This document shows, in pieces, positions 11,650 to 23,021 of a DNA stretch of 64,000 nucleotides. Within the stretch, counting starts at the first letter, position 1. Each line of letters begins with the position of its first letter. Origin of the DNA: Grifola frondosa (Eukaryota > Basidiomycota > Agaricomycetes > Polyporales > Grifolaceae); the NCBI GenBank assembly GCA_001683735.1, contig LUGG01000001.1, positions 372,001 to 436,000 of the forward strand. The letters run 5' to 3'. The position numbers and the translations under genes were made by a program. The notes below the pieces were generated by a model. It searched no databases. It had not been told where the DNA came from and was given only the letters and a program-made list of their open reading frames with translations.

Positions 11650-13478
11650 CCAACGTCGACTCATCGTTTTCCGAGAAATCAGCGCTGCACGGAGATGGCT
11701 GAACGGAAGCCTTCCTTCTCGGGTATACTTTGTGGCATGCACATGGCTATCTGCAGACCGACCGGTAGGAAACGTTGTCTTTCCAAGCACAGCAAACCTA
11801 AGACACGGGCGCGCGAAGGAGGGTTGGTTCCTTCCCACTTCCGCACAATTTGCGGAGAATATGGGGGAATATCTTCATCATCCGAGGAAAAGAGGACCAT
11901 ATGGGTTCTCTCGCGGAATTCGCAGATCAGGAGATGGAACATGCTCTGATTAAGCGCGATATTTTTTCCATAGATGAGTATTATGGCATCTTCCTTCCTA
12001 TGTGAAATCGGATAAATGCTCACATGCCACATCTTGAAAGGCTAACGAGATAATTTTAACGCGATTATTTCTGCTCCTGGAGGTTAAAACGGGATCGGAA
12101 CGCGCACCGATGTGGCGACCGGACTCTGGTTGCGTCCGCCCTTCGATAACAGAACTGAATACTTCTGTTAGAGTCGATGCTAGTGTGGCCTTCGCGATTA
12201 ATGTGGCTACCGCAGTTCCATTAAGTTCCATTATTGCACAGTTACAAACATCCATCAGGATATCACGACATCGAGATCTAACCAAATGTATGATGAGATG
12301 ATCATCTGAGAAACAGCGTCAACGCTATGATGGGCTTAGCAATCGGCCATTGGCGGTCTTCAACAAACGCACACGAGAGGGTACTCTCACCGGATCTGTT
12401 TATATAACCAGTGCGCAGTTCCCTCAGGCACTATCATACTGATGCCGGGAAACACCAATCTAGATGAACGTGAGCGGGGCAAGGCTGGCACATACATCAG
12501 GCTGCAAAGGCCCGTGTGGCAGCAAGAACAACTGCGTGCGGTCAGATCAGATAGCTATATCTGGCCGGAGATTTCTGAGTTCATGTTCCATACCTTGGCA
12601 ACTGTACGCACGATTGGACGTGGACATGCTGAAACCACATTCCCGCGACGAATGGTCGGACATTCCATGTAACGCTGATACTGGGCCTGCGTGTGAAACG
12701 GGCCATATAAAACGCCTGTCAGTGCAGCTCCTGAGACCTGAGGCCTCAAGCACAGCACGAACCAAGAGGACCAACTTACATGCACTACTAACATAGTAGC
12801 TGTCGAACTATCTTACGCAGTTCCATGCTCCGACAGTGATTTCCCAAGTCGGCGGACAAGAAGGGTGTGGAATGCAGTCGAAACAACACTAGCCCACACA
12901 CATGACTTAGATGCAATTCAACGGTCACTCGCCTCACAATAGTGGATTCGGGCAATGCGCAGGTCGCTTCCCCGGGAGTACAGCTATGCCAAGACCACAT
13001 AACCCGTCGGACTCACTATCAGCACTTCGTTTTCCCACCTGGATATCTGGGTCAGCGTCGAGGAATGACCGAGGACACCGCTCCAGGTCAGCGGTTTCAG
13101 GCTTCTTTCATCGTACACGGAACTTCAAAGCTCCAGCTTGAAAGTCCGTGACAAGCAAGTCTGGCGTCGCTTCAGGGCTAGCGATGATCATACAGGGGAC
13201 GTGGAGCAGGCTGCCATAAGCAAAACACCGGTGATGAGCAGGCCTGTGCAACATGTTCGGCACGGCTGCCCGTCAGTCAGATGGTGATAAAGAGCAGGCA
13301 GCGCGAGAAAACGAAGCCAGCACGATAGGGATGTGATAGATGGTCGTCCAAGTCGGCAAATGGCATATCCAGATATTTGTGCACGAGAACCCAATAACGG
13401 CAGCGCCATGTGCATTACCAATACCGGCTATGTTAACTTACAGGACAATGCATAAGTAACTGGATTCTGCGTAATTTT
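11650..13478. other. Gene-poor region
   Basis: No open frame exceeds about 130 codons and none shows a recognisable domain or splice-linked exon series. I see no repeat or RNA gene. It ends at the stop of the ClpP gene as assembled. Confidence 0.4.
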
Positions 13479-14721
13479 TAGACTCGATCTGATGCAGGTG
13501 GCCTGTAAGGTGTTAGATTGGAACCGGGAGGTTGATTGACAAAATACACATGAAACATAGCCCGGCAGATGTTCATGTGTAGAGTTAACACATTGAGATT
13601 AAATGCTGTCCAGCTTCGGTCGCTTCTCCAGGACGCGTCGACTATGCCGAACTGCAAAGCTTCTTGTGCTGTAGGTTTTAGATGAGTATGTGTATGAGAA
13701 TGACTCAAGCGGGCGGCCTTACAGGTCATGAAGTAATCTCGCTCGAGAGATTTCTCTACACAATGTTTATGAGAAATGAAGCATCGTATGTCACAAAAGA
13801 TGCAACATACCGAATCGCCGCATCCCGTCTTCCACACTTTCACCATCGCGTCCACAATGACGTTGATAAATGGAGGTCAGCACTTCTCGCACGCGGAGAA
13901 TCTCCTTGGCATGAATAGCAATATCCGATGCTTGGCCAGATGCACCGCCAGATGGTTCTGACGTGAGGACAAAAATAAGTTTGTGCTGAAAATTAAAAGG
14001 ATAAATAAAGAACGCACGATGAATCATTATGCTAGCGTTCGGTAGTGCATGGCGTTTTCCTTTCTCACCAGCAGCAAGCAACAAAGAGCCCATGGAACAA
14101 GCTTGCCCGATGCAGTAGGTATGGATAGGTGATGATACGTACTAATTCGTGTAGGCGCTGTCAATTGTATGATGCCACAAGTGAAGAAGGAACATACCTG
14201 CATCTACATCTGCATGAATCAGTCACAATTTCATCAATGGAAGATGTATAACTTACTGTGTCGTATATCGCAAGACCAGCAGAAACACTGCCACCCGGAG
14301 AATTGATGTAAAGGTGGATAGGTTTGGAGGTTTCCTCCGCCTCGAGGAATAACAGTTGTGCAACGATAAGTGTGGCGTCCGTATCCCGTATCTGTACAAA
14401 GTTAGTACCCACTATGGGACTCAGAGCCGCATGACTTACAGGCCCATACAACATCACGACTCGTTCTCTCAACAACCTCGAAAAAATGTCATAGCTCCGT
14501 TCACCTCTGCCCTGTGCATATAGTGAACAAAAATTCGGACTCCCCATAGGATGAAAGCGTACAGTTTGCTCGATGACTATTGGTACCAAAGATGAGGAAG
14601 AACTTGGTGGAGACCAATCTGAGGCCAACGGATGTATGCGACGTAAATTTGAGGGAATGGTCTGAATTCTTCTGCGAGAGACCGACGGCAACAGACGAAG
14701 TAGCGTGCTTGCGCTGGCCAT
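13479..14721 (-). CDS. CLPP: Mitochondrial ATP-dependent Clp protease proteolytic subunit (ClpP)
   Basis: Serine peptidase of the ClpP family, expected in the mitochondrial matrix as a barrel working with ClpX. The N-terminus from the ATG at 14721 ([18 protein letters not shown]) is Arg/Ser-rich like a mitochondrial presequence. Family motifs follow in order: [29 protein letters not shown], the catalytic serine in [12 protein letters not shown], the catalytic histidine in ASIMIHQPSGG and the catalytic aspartate in LERDYFMT, so the triad is complete. A 6-nt microexon (14198-14203) is needed to give DTMQYVSSPI. At 13636/13637 the frame breaks: one added base gives [14 protein letters not shown] and a stop near 13597, as in other ClpPs, while the sequence as given runs on to a stop at 13479. 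Its start lies 211 bp from the divergent Brl1/Brr6-like gene. Confidence 0.9.
14198..14203 (-). other. 6-nt microexon (Met-Gln) of ClpP
   Basis: On the minus strand the sequence ATGCAG is preceded by a TGTAG acceptor and followed by a GTATGT donor. The flanking introns are 53 bp (14256-14204) and 56 bp (14197-14142). Including it joins ...AIYDT to YVSSPI in frame as DTMQYVSSPI, the arrangement conserved in ClpP; skipping it keeps the frame but loses the two residues. Confidence 0.8.
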
Positions 14722-14932
14722 AGTAGACGTTGAGTAAGACGATGAGGAGACTCGCGAGTCGGCACGCGCGTACAAGCCGCGTCCACGTGATTCACGCGTC
14801 TTCAACTTTGCCACGACGACAAGTACTGACGGCCACTGGGACCAGCCACGACACTTTCTATCCTTGCAGGCCTTCCTTCTGAAGCAGATTGCGCTCATTT
14901 GTGCTATTGAATTATATCTGCTTCGATTCACC
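14722..14932. promoter_or_regulatory. Shared bidirectional promoter region, CLPP and Brl1/Brr6
   Basis: Only 211 bp separate two divergent start codons (CLPP at 14721 on the minus strand, Brl1/Brr6 at 14933 on the plus strand), so both promoters must lie in or overlap this gap. No TATA box is obvious, which is usual for housekeeping genes. Co-regulation is an inference from spacing only. Confidence 0.6.
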
Positions 14933-16440
14933 ATGTCATTCTACCGTCGACGATTTGACAGGTCGACAGAGACTCCGATGGACTTCGAGTTCACGTCCCG
15001 CCCAAGCAACCAAGTAAAACCGGTGTGGGCTACACCACCACCAGACCCAAGCACACCAAGAAAACGTAAGTAGCTGAAATAGATCAATAGGATTCTTATA
15101 ATCTGGCTATGGATGAATCTTAATGTCGTCGTATGAAATATCTCAATAATGCCATACTTAGGAACTTTGACGGATGCCAATCCATCAACGCCGGATTTCC
15201 CTGCTCCCCCGCACACACCAACGATGCCGAGCTTTGGGCAGAATACAAACATACCATTCTTGTTCCAGGAGCCGCCGCCACATACGCCGCATTCACCTGC
15301 ATGGGCTCCTCCCCCAGGCTTCTCGCCTGCAAAAGCATTTCCACAACCTGAGTTGAAAGATGTTGACATGTCAGAGCTCAGTCCTCCGAAGGCACCTTCC
15401 GAAGTACCAGAAAAAGAGAAGGAGGTTGAAGGCGGGCGGGTAGTCGCTCTTGGTGCGTTGCGCAGAGTGTACAGATCACGCCAGAGAGCGCGCGAGCGCA
15501 GTCGCATGGAGGGCGGGCATAGCAAGTTTGACGATGCAGGTGGTAGCGAAGGAGACGAAGAGAGCGGAGATGAGGACAGCCTAAATCCTGTCACCCAGAA
15601 CTTGTCGCATCACTATACGCTCAACATGCCAGGACCCGCTCAACCACAATCTGATTTGCCATATATATTGCTTGGGTATGTGTTTCTTAAGCTTAGTTAC
15701 AACAACAACAGGTATCAAAACATCATTATGTACCAGGTATCTGCAGTTCTTCTTCAACACGTCGTTGATCCTTGTGTTTTTGTACCTCTTGGTACAATTC
15801 ATACTTACTGTTCAACGTGATGTGGAGCAGCGCATCTCCGAGTATTCCATGGGTAAGCTTACTCAATTTCTTGATCATACTAGAATCTCACCTCGGATTC
15901 CAGACATCGTCCAAGAAATCGCACAATGTGCCTTGCACTACAAATCTAACATGTGTGCAACAAATCCCATTCCCGCAATGGCACGTCAATGTGCTACATG
16001 GGAAACGTGTATGAATCGTGATCCTACGAAGGTAGGCCGCGCTAAAGTCAGCGCCGAACTCATTGCGGAGGTCATCAATAGTTTCGTCGAGCCGATAAGC
16101 TGGAAAACCTTGGTAAGCCTTCGCTCTATGGCTCGGACCTTGTTTTGATGATGACGAACTGCGTCACTAGGCGTTTACCTTGACATCTCTGTCCTTTTTG
16201 ACAGTGTTCATCAATACACTGCTCTCGCTTTATCGATCGAGACACAGTCCTGTGGCACCGATAGTGCCGACGCCACCGGTTCCGTCATTCCCCATTGCAC
16301 CACCCGCACCGTATCCGCATCAATACCTGTCTTCTCCACCGGAATGGAACCAATCATGGAACAAATCTCGCAGTGGGGTTGAGGAGACGCCGACCAGGAG
16401 GCGCCGACTCGAAGGTGGTCTAGCTGCTAAGATCAAGTAG
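14933..16440 (+). CDS. Brl1/Brr6-family nuclear envelope protein
   Basis: Integral protein of the nuclear envelope/ER; yeast Brl1 and Brr6 act in nuclear pore assembly and membrane lipid homeostasis. Five exons by eye: 14933-15065, 15162-15675, 15737-15852, 15904-16112 and 16172-16440, all with canonical sites and an unbroken frame. The N-terminal half is Pro-rich and disordered with an acidic patch ([13 protein letters not shown]). A first transmembrane helix ([20 protein letters not shown]) precedes the signature lumenal domain with conserved cysteines ([17 protein letters not shown] and [15 protein letters not shown]), which in this family form disulphide bridges. A second helix ([20 protein letters not shown]) follows, then a Pro-rich and basic tail. 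The length of about 413 residues fits the family. Confidence 0.9.
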
Positions 16441-19400
16441 TTGTTTTGATAGTGCAGGAACTTGAACATATATGTTTGACAGTGGCTTTTCGCTATGAAC
16501 GCAAGCATTTGATTAGTAGCTTTACCTATTCCATTGGTTCTATACATATATATATGGAAGATTCGTGTTGTTGTCTCCGGGCGATAGGGTGAGTACTCCT
16601 TGTGCTCCATTCATTCTAGCCCAGATTCACAAAGTGATTCACTAGAATAGATCTTGGATAATGTTGCTGCCTTATCCATATAATCCTTATGTTGACAAAC
16701 GCGAACTCGACATTGCTATTCGATTATGCTATATCTGGGCTACCTGATTTGGTTTCCTTCAATGATGGAATGATGTTTTCGTGGGGAAATATCTGGAGTC
16801 CGAGCAAGATATCTGAATGCTTATATCAAAAGCTCTGATATTGTCCTCCATCTTGTGTTCCGCCCGAAAGGCAATGTTGTTCGCTGATGTTCTGAAGCTA
16901 CAGGTTCTTTTTGCGGCTTGATGGGAGACGCCGGTTGGGCTGTGTTACGGAGATCGGTAGGGTGTTTGACAGATGAGATGAACATAGCCCGGTCTGGTTG
17001 CATCGCCCTTCCGTCGTCATCACAGATATGTGCAGACCCTAGATCTATGGGACCGTACCTTGGCAGCAATTGAGTCTTGACAAGATAGTGCGTGGTCTTC
17101 CAATTACGAGTATGAGAGTTCAGCGTAATCCACATCCATCGAATTTCAACCCACCTTGTGCTCTTCTCACACGCCATTTTGTCATCCGTCATAACTGGAG
17201 GCAGTACCCTCACTCCGGCCGTCGGATGCATGATCATGTTACGAGAACATCGAAGCTATCCTATAGCATATTAGGTTTTCGGCGAACAAGGTGGGCTCTC
17301 TGGTCCCTCACTGTAATGATATTCCGTCTTGACCTTCTGTGAATTTGGTTCTCTTCTTAACCTTTCTGGTATTAGGCACCGATAGGTCCTGAAGTTAGGC
17401 TCGTTCCCCTATGGACACCATGAGAACTTCTAGACCGGCGTTATATCAACAAGGGATTTTTTCTATGAACAGGCCCCGCGGAGGCGCTGGGAAGTCCGCG
17501 AACACCACTCCAAAGGCGCTCCAATCACACGCCTGTGCTCAATACCAACCATCCTCAGATGACCATTCCTTCGATGCCATTGGATACGAGGCGCCCGGCG
17601 TCGTCCCTGTGTTGCGGGACGATCTACACTTCTTGGGGCTTGCCCGTTGATCGCTACTTCGGCGACGGGTGTCAACCCGCAAATATGCTTCCTCATTCAA
17701 TCATACGTCTCTCTCATTTTCGGACAGTTGAACAACTTATAATTATATCAGGTCCCGTGGGGCTCCGCATGCCTCGATGAGCTGTAATGAACAGGGTCGA
17801 GCGCTGAATCCTTGCAGTTGAGAACCGGATGTGCAAACGTCAAAGGATCAAATTGTTCTCTCAGCGCTTGGGCCGCTCAATGCATACATCTGTTTCCTGT
17901 CAAGTTCCACGCCACACCAGAACTGGAAATCAGGAATTATCCAAGTAAACATCTTATCGTGCAAAGTCATACCTCTCTTATATTCAGGTCATCTGCCATC
18001 ACAATATACCAACTTCGCATTGATACTATGATGCCAACTTTCATGTGGCCTGGATCCAGCGTCAGTAAGAAGCCCGATGCCACACGACTTGATAGTGAGT
18101 AAGTAATGCGGTGCTATTTTATACTATTGCGCTAATAAGGTAGCGACCGAGGGCATTTCGTGTGAACAGCTATGCAAATTTTTCATTTGCCACTGGCCCT
18201 TTATCGGATCATCCGGATGTTTTCTCATAAACGTTGATAAATTGGCTTGCAAGTATTAAATTGACATAAATTGATATCGGCGGTTGAATCTGATATAGTA
18301 TTTCGACAGCGTTTAACAATTCTTCAGGTCTCTCCGACTGCAAGCAGGCAAAGTCGGCAGCTTATGGCGCTGGTTTCCGCGCGTTCATCAGCACTTTCTC
18401 GACTGACTCATTTGCACTCACTAATAGATGAATGATGCTGCTGGGATCCGACGTAGCTTCCAAGATGATTTCAGCTCGGTAGACATTCAACACCGACCTG
18501 CGCTCAGGTCAGCGCATGGTGCAGTCCGTGATGGATTTCTCTTCTTTGAATTGACAGGTCTTCGTGATGAATGTTCATGCGGTACGTCGCTAGTTTCTCT
18601 TGCTCCATGGGGCACAAGACGTTCGAAGTTAAACGTGGTTGCGCAGATCGCAGCACCCAACACATCGTTTCACGGGCGTCACCTCAATTAAAGTACCGCT
18701 GTTCTATCTTTCATCATGTTTCTATTGGAGAAATTTGGGACCAGACGTCCTGTCAAGCGCGCAAACAGCGTCATGTTCTGGATCCGTGAAGTGGCCAAAC
18801 CGTGCGCGTGATTGCATCCAATTGGAGCGGCATGTCTTCTGTGCAGAATATACCCCCGAACTGGAACGATATTTCTACCGCTCCACTGCGGGCTTGTCAA
18901 CCGATTATTTCGGTGCATGGTGGGGTGGCGATCTGTGGGCGCTCAGCCACAGGTACCACTAGGTTTGTAAAGGTTTCGAACTGGCCTAGTGCATCCATCT
19001 ACGAATCCACAAGTGCGGTCATGGCGGACCAGAAGATCCACTCTGCGCTATGGACTTCATGAACGGAAGGTTACATTTATGGTACCGCTTACAAAGAAAG
19101 CTTTTTGAAGGCATATGAGCCTTAGCTTGCCTTTACGTTCCCTTTGGATCCACCAGAAGTGCTCTTGGAATTCGCAGTGCACTCACGAAGTGAGTGATTG
19201 ATTTTCAAGCCCACCTATATGTTAACGGCTCTGATGCCAGCCACTCTTCTCCACTTGTTCTCCGTCTTACGGTCCTGGTTTTCATATGCATGAATGTCCA
19301 GGGCACCTAGGCAAGCTGATATATAGATATTCTCATCTTGAGTAATTTCCGTTGTAGGCTTGATGTTCGCGGGTGTATGTTGCTTGGATAGATGTTCATT

Positions 19401-20651
19401 TGACACTTGATATAAATTGCATGATGATAACTTTTTCCATTCTACATTGATGGTATTCGTACAATGCACAAATGCACACTAGATTAAGCAATGTCCAAAA
19501 GTATGATAAGTAGACCTAAGACAATGCTAACTGAACGCGATCAATTTCGCATGTAATAATAATTGCTACACATTCTCAGTGTTCCGGCTGTAGCTCGTGA
19601 TTTGCCGGTGAAAGCCATTCACTTATCCTGTTGCCATTAAAAATGTATTCTACACGCCAGTGCCGGCGTAAGGGTTGCTGAAGTGATAGTCAATAACGCA
19701 TTCAAGGTCAGGGAATGATCGCGCTCACACTGGGATCCCGCGGCGAGGAGAGTAACTTAGGTGTGGCGCTGAGTATCGAGCCTCTCCGCCAAACGGGGCT
19801 ATAGCTACTTTTCAACCACACTAACTGTCCGAGCTAATGAAGTCCGGATCATGAGTTCATTCCGAGGCAGAGGAAACTGTTGATTCTGAAATTTGAGTTT
19901 ACCTCGAAATTGTAGGAGCTATCGACACCATTTTCGGTATCTGTGCCTCCATAAGTAATTGCCTGAAGCGTATTTTTTCGATCATCCAGATTCGTTGGCG
20001 TTTGGAGAGCAAAACACAGTTGTCTTTCGGAGCGGCGGCACGTTTCGAAGGCATAACGAAGGGCAGATATGAACAAAGGCTAGAGCTGCGTATAAATCGT
20101 GAGTAGGGTTATTTTGAAGGATGTCTTGTAGATGCAGAGAGGTTTTATATGCGCACGAGAACAAAGCCGTACGCGAGTGGCGCATTTGTGGCCCACGCCC
20201 ATGCGTAGATAACGTGTCGGCTTTGATCAATCAGTTGATCCGCAAGTACTTGAGGCGGCCTCGTTTTCAACATGTGGGGTTATGCGAGGCACTAAACAGG
20301 ATGCTTCCGCGTTAAAATCATACTTCCGTGAAGGCGTAGGAGCCACAAATGTACAGTGGCGTGGGCGAGCTCCATGCTGATTGGTCGAACTTTTATCGTG
20401 TCTTGAGCAGTAAAATAGATTACAGCATGACGTTCGTCTTGCGGGTGTTTCGGTTGGTCAATAAAGGAATGGTATACAAAAACAGCAGTGTTTTTCTGTG
20501 ATAGTGCAAGGCCGCTTGATCTGCTGCAATGAGGCCTCGTTACGTCCGGAAAAACATCATAGTCAGAATAGATGAAAAGGGGCAGCTCGTAGAGCTTAAT
20601 GAGAGCGAATTTTCACAGGGTGACTCGGAAACGAGTTCCGCATGACCCAGT

Positions 20652-20680
20652 GCCAGTGCCACTATTGAGGTGGCACTGGC
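20652..20680. repeat. Perfect 11-bp inverted repeat (hairpin)
   Basis: GCCAGTGCCAC and GTGGCACTGGC flank the 7-base loop TATTGAG. Further CACTGGG/CCCAGTG matches lie just outside (20645-20651 and 20689-20695), so a longer interrupted stem is possible. It is not followed by a T run and sits far from any gene I recognise, so a terminator role is not supported. Confidence 0.7.
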
Positions 20681-21211
20681 TAGTGTGACACTGGGCAACT
20701 TCAATCAAGATTTGGCAGCCTGAGCCTTTTCGTGCTTCGTGTAACGCTGTGTCATCCGTAGGACAAGACGGGATAGAATGCATAGCGTTATGGTCACCAC
20801 AGCATTTGAATAGTGGCGTGCCCTCACGTGATATCTGGCGCGACTGTGGCAATTGTGGTTGAACACGATCTTGATCGATCGCGCACACGATCATTTCAAC
20901 GTTGTTCGAAGTGGTTGGCCACTTGTCGACTCAGAAAAATAGCAGTGGCTAACAAACAATCGAGCACAGCTTACCTTCCTCAGCGGACACCACAGCTTCA
21001 CCTCAACACACGAGTTCCCTGTCTGGACTTTCGCCAAGTACTCCTGGTAATTCAGATACAGCTGAGAGTTTAAGAGTCATCAAATTCGAAAACACTTTAC
21101 GTCGCGCGACCCGGCTCAAAACATGTTAAATTCATCATGATGTTCGCACCCAGTGCATCATGAACACCCATCTCCTTTTGCTGAAGGCCCGCCATGCTAA
21201 CGCTCACTCAG

Positions 21212-21688
21212 TCAGTCGTGCTGATCGTCAGCCATGCTACTTCCAGCCGTGCTGTCGCGTTCGCGCACTGACTCGTGCTGGTGGCCCGCCGCGCTGCTCG
21301 CGCCGCGTCCGTCCGGCTCGGGTGCGCGACGGGCCATGAATCCCGCGATGGCGAAGCTATCGTCCGGCAGTTGTACCGCGCTGCCCGAGTCAGCGCCGCG
21401 ACTGACTTGAGAATTCTGGAAGAACACGTTGGAGCCGGTCAGCTGAATACGCTGGATCATGTGGGTGTTTTCATATGGACAACCCGATCTGCATTGGGGT
21501 GCGCTGTAGACATGAATCATAGTGCCCATTCTGCCTTTTTCAAGGACCAGGAACGAGAAGGGCTGCACAGGGCTGCACTCTGGACTGGCTTCTATTGCAG
21601 GAGTTTTCTCACAGAGGAAAAGCCTTTTCCCACACGACATTTGGAACGAGAAGTAAAGACAGATAAGAACGCACCACGGACATCGCAA
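21212..21688 (-). CDS. Weak hypothetical open frame
   Basis: An open frame of 158 codons with a Cys-rich N-terminal part (MRCPWCVLICLYFSFQ) and an Ala/Ser/Asp-rich end. I recognise no family. It could be chance in a gene-poor region, and is listed only because it is the longest frame in this stretch. Confidence 0.2.
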   Translation of the reverse strand: MRCPWCVLICLYFSFQMSCGKRLFLCEKTPAIEASPECSPVQPFSFLVLEKGRMGTMIHVYSAPQCRSGCPYENTHMIQRIQLTGSNVFFQNSQVSRGADSGSAVQLPDDSFAIAGFMARRAPEPDGRGASSAAGHQHESVRERDSTAGSSMADDQHD

Positions 21689-23021
21689 AAGTATTTGTAG
21701 AAAGCAGCGGGAGAAAGACGAGGAGTGCGGAGAAAAAGAGAGACCGCATCATAAAATGATGCGAGTTGAGACGAAGCTAGAAAACGGGAATAAAAAAGGG
21801 AGAGGGACCTGCAGTTAGTACCAGAATGGATTCTTTGGTGGTGGGCAACTCACCGCGGGATGACACCGGGTATTATCGCAAAGGAGGCTGCACTCCATAC
21901 GTACATTTTTATAAGGATGGGCATCATGAATCAAGGGGCCTGTTCACAGTCTCCGTTGACACAACTTCGGGCCTTGATAGATCGACAGCAGAAGCTGATG
22001 GCTCTAGGCTCGATGACAGACAGATATAATGCCACCACAAATGTTCTGATTGCAATGTCATGGTGCGTGCAGAAAGAAAAAGGCCCACTTCGCGCCAGTA
22101 GTACGGTGGAACGTTGAATTATGATGCATTGATACATTGAGTTTGATTTGCCCTAGCGGTCCGAGCAGTGGCTCCTATGATTGTGAACCTTGAAGTCCTC
22201 ACTAGTTATTCGAAGCATGCTCCTTGGCAGGACAATCAACCTGTTTCTTCTCAGTTTACTCCATTTGAGCATTGAGGACCCATTGTACTCACTAATTTCC
22301 ACATAATTTGTGAGCACTATCCCTTTCCTTAAGTTGAAACAAATGCTCAGCATGATTCTGGCTGTGGCTCTACAATTTCCGGCGCGCTTACACGTCGACT
22401 TCTGGACCAACACTGTCAAGTCTTCCGAAAATGCAGCGTCGTAGAAGAGAGAGCCTGACTGGCTATGCTGGGTAAGTATATGCGCGTGCGTTAGTGGGCG
22501 CGCCCGCCGGTGGCCGGTGCTTCATCATGAACAACCGGGGTCCTTGTGTATCGCATCGTAGCACAGATCATATGAAACGGTCTTGAACCAGCTTGAAACA
22601 CAAAAAGAAAAGCCCGTTTGAAATGTCTTGTTTGCGTTTTTGAGAGTGTTCAGCTTCTCTAAAGCATGATAGTAATTATAGTGTGAGGATGACAATAAAG
22701 AGGCATAGCAAACGCGTCGCACTGCCAAGGGTCCTGCCAGCACTAGGAAAGAACGCGGTGTCTAGCGCCCGCGCCCTCATGCCACCAGTGCTGATCCGAC
22801 AACATAAGTAATGGCCTCCATACTCTACACGCTCCATTTTGCCCTCTTCGTTCATCCCCGGCCACCAGCTTCCACCGCTCGTGGTCGTTTCTTTTCTGCG
22901 GTCTGTTGAAGCATCAGTTCATCGCGAGACATTTCAGTGAGCTCTCCACGCTACGCGATGTTTCAGACGTGCGCTGATGTCAAGTACATGATATCAGACT
23001 TGTCGTCTCCGAGCGAGCCCC

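Larger units (their letters stand above)
16441..23021. other. 6.5-kb stretch with no recognisable gene
   Basis: No open frame exceeds about 160 codons and none shows a domain I can name. I also looked for reverse-transcriptase, transposase and P450 motifs and found none. Weak candidates are a minus-strand frame at 21212-21688 and plus-strand frames at 18639-18962 and 17812-18102. A strong hairpin lies at 20652-20680. The stretch could be degenerate transposon remains, long intergenic sequence, or genes fragmented by introns and indels. Confidence 0.4.
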
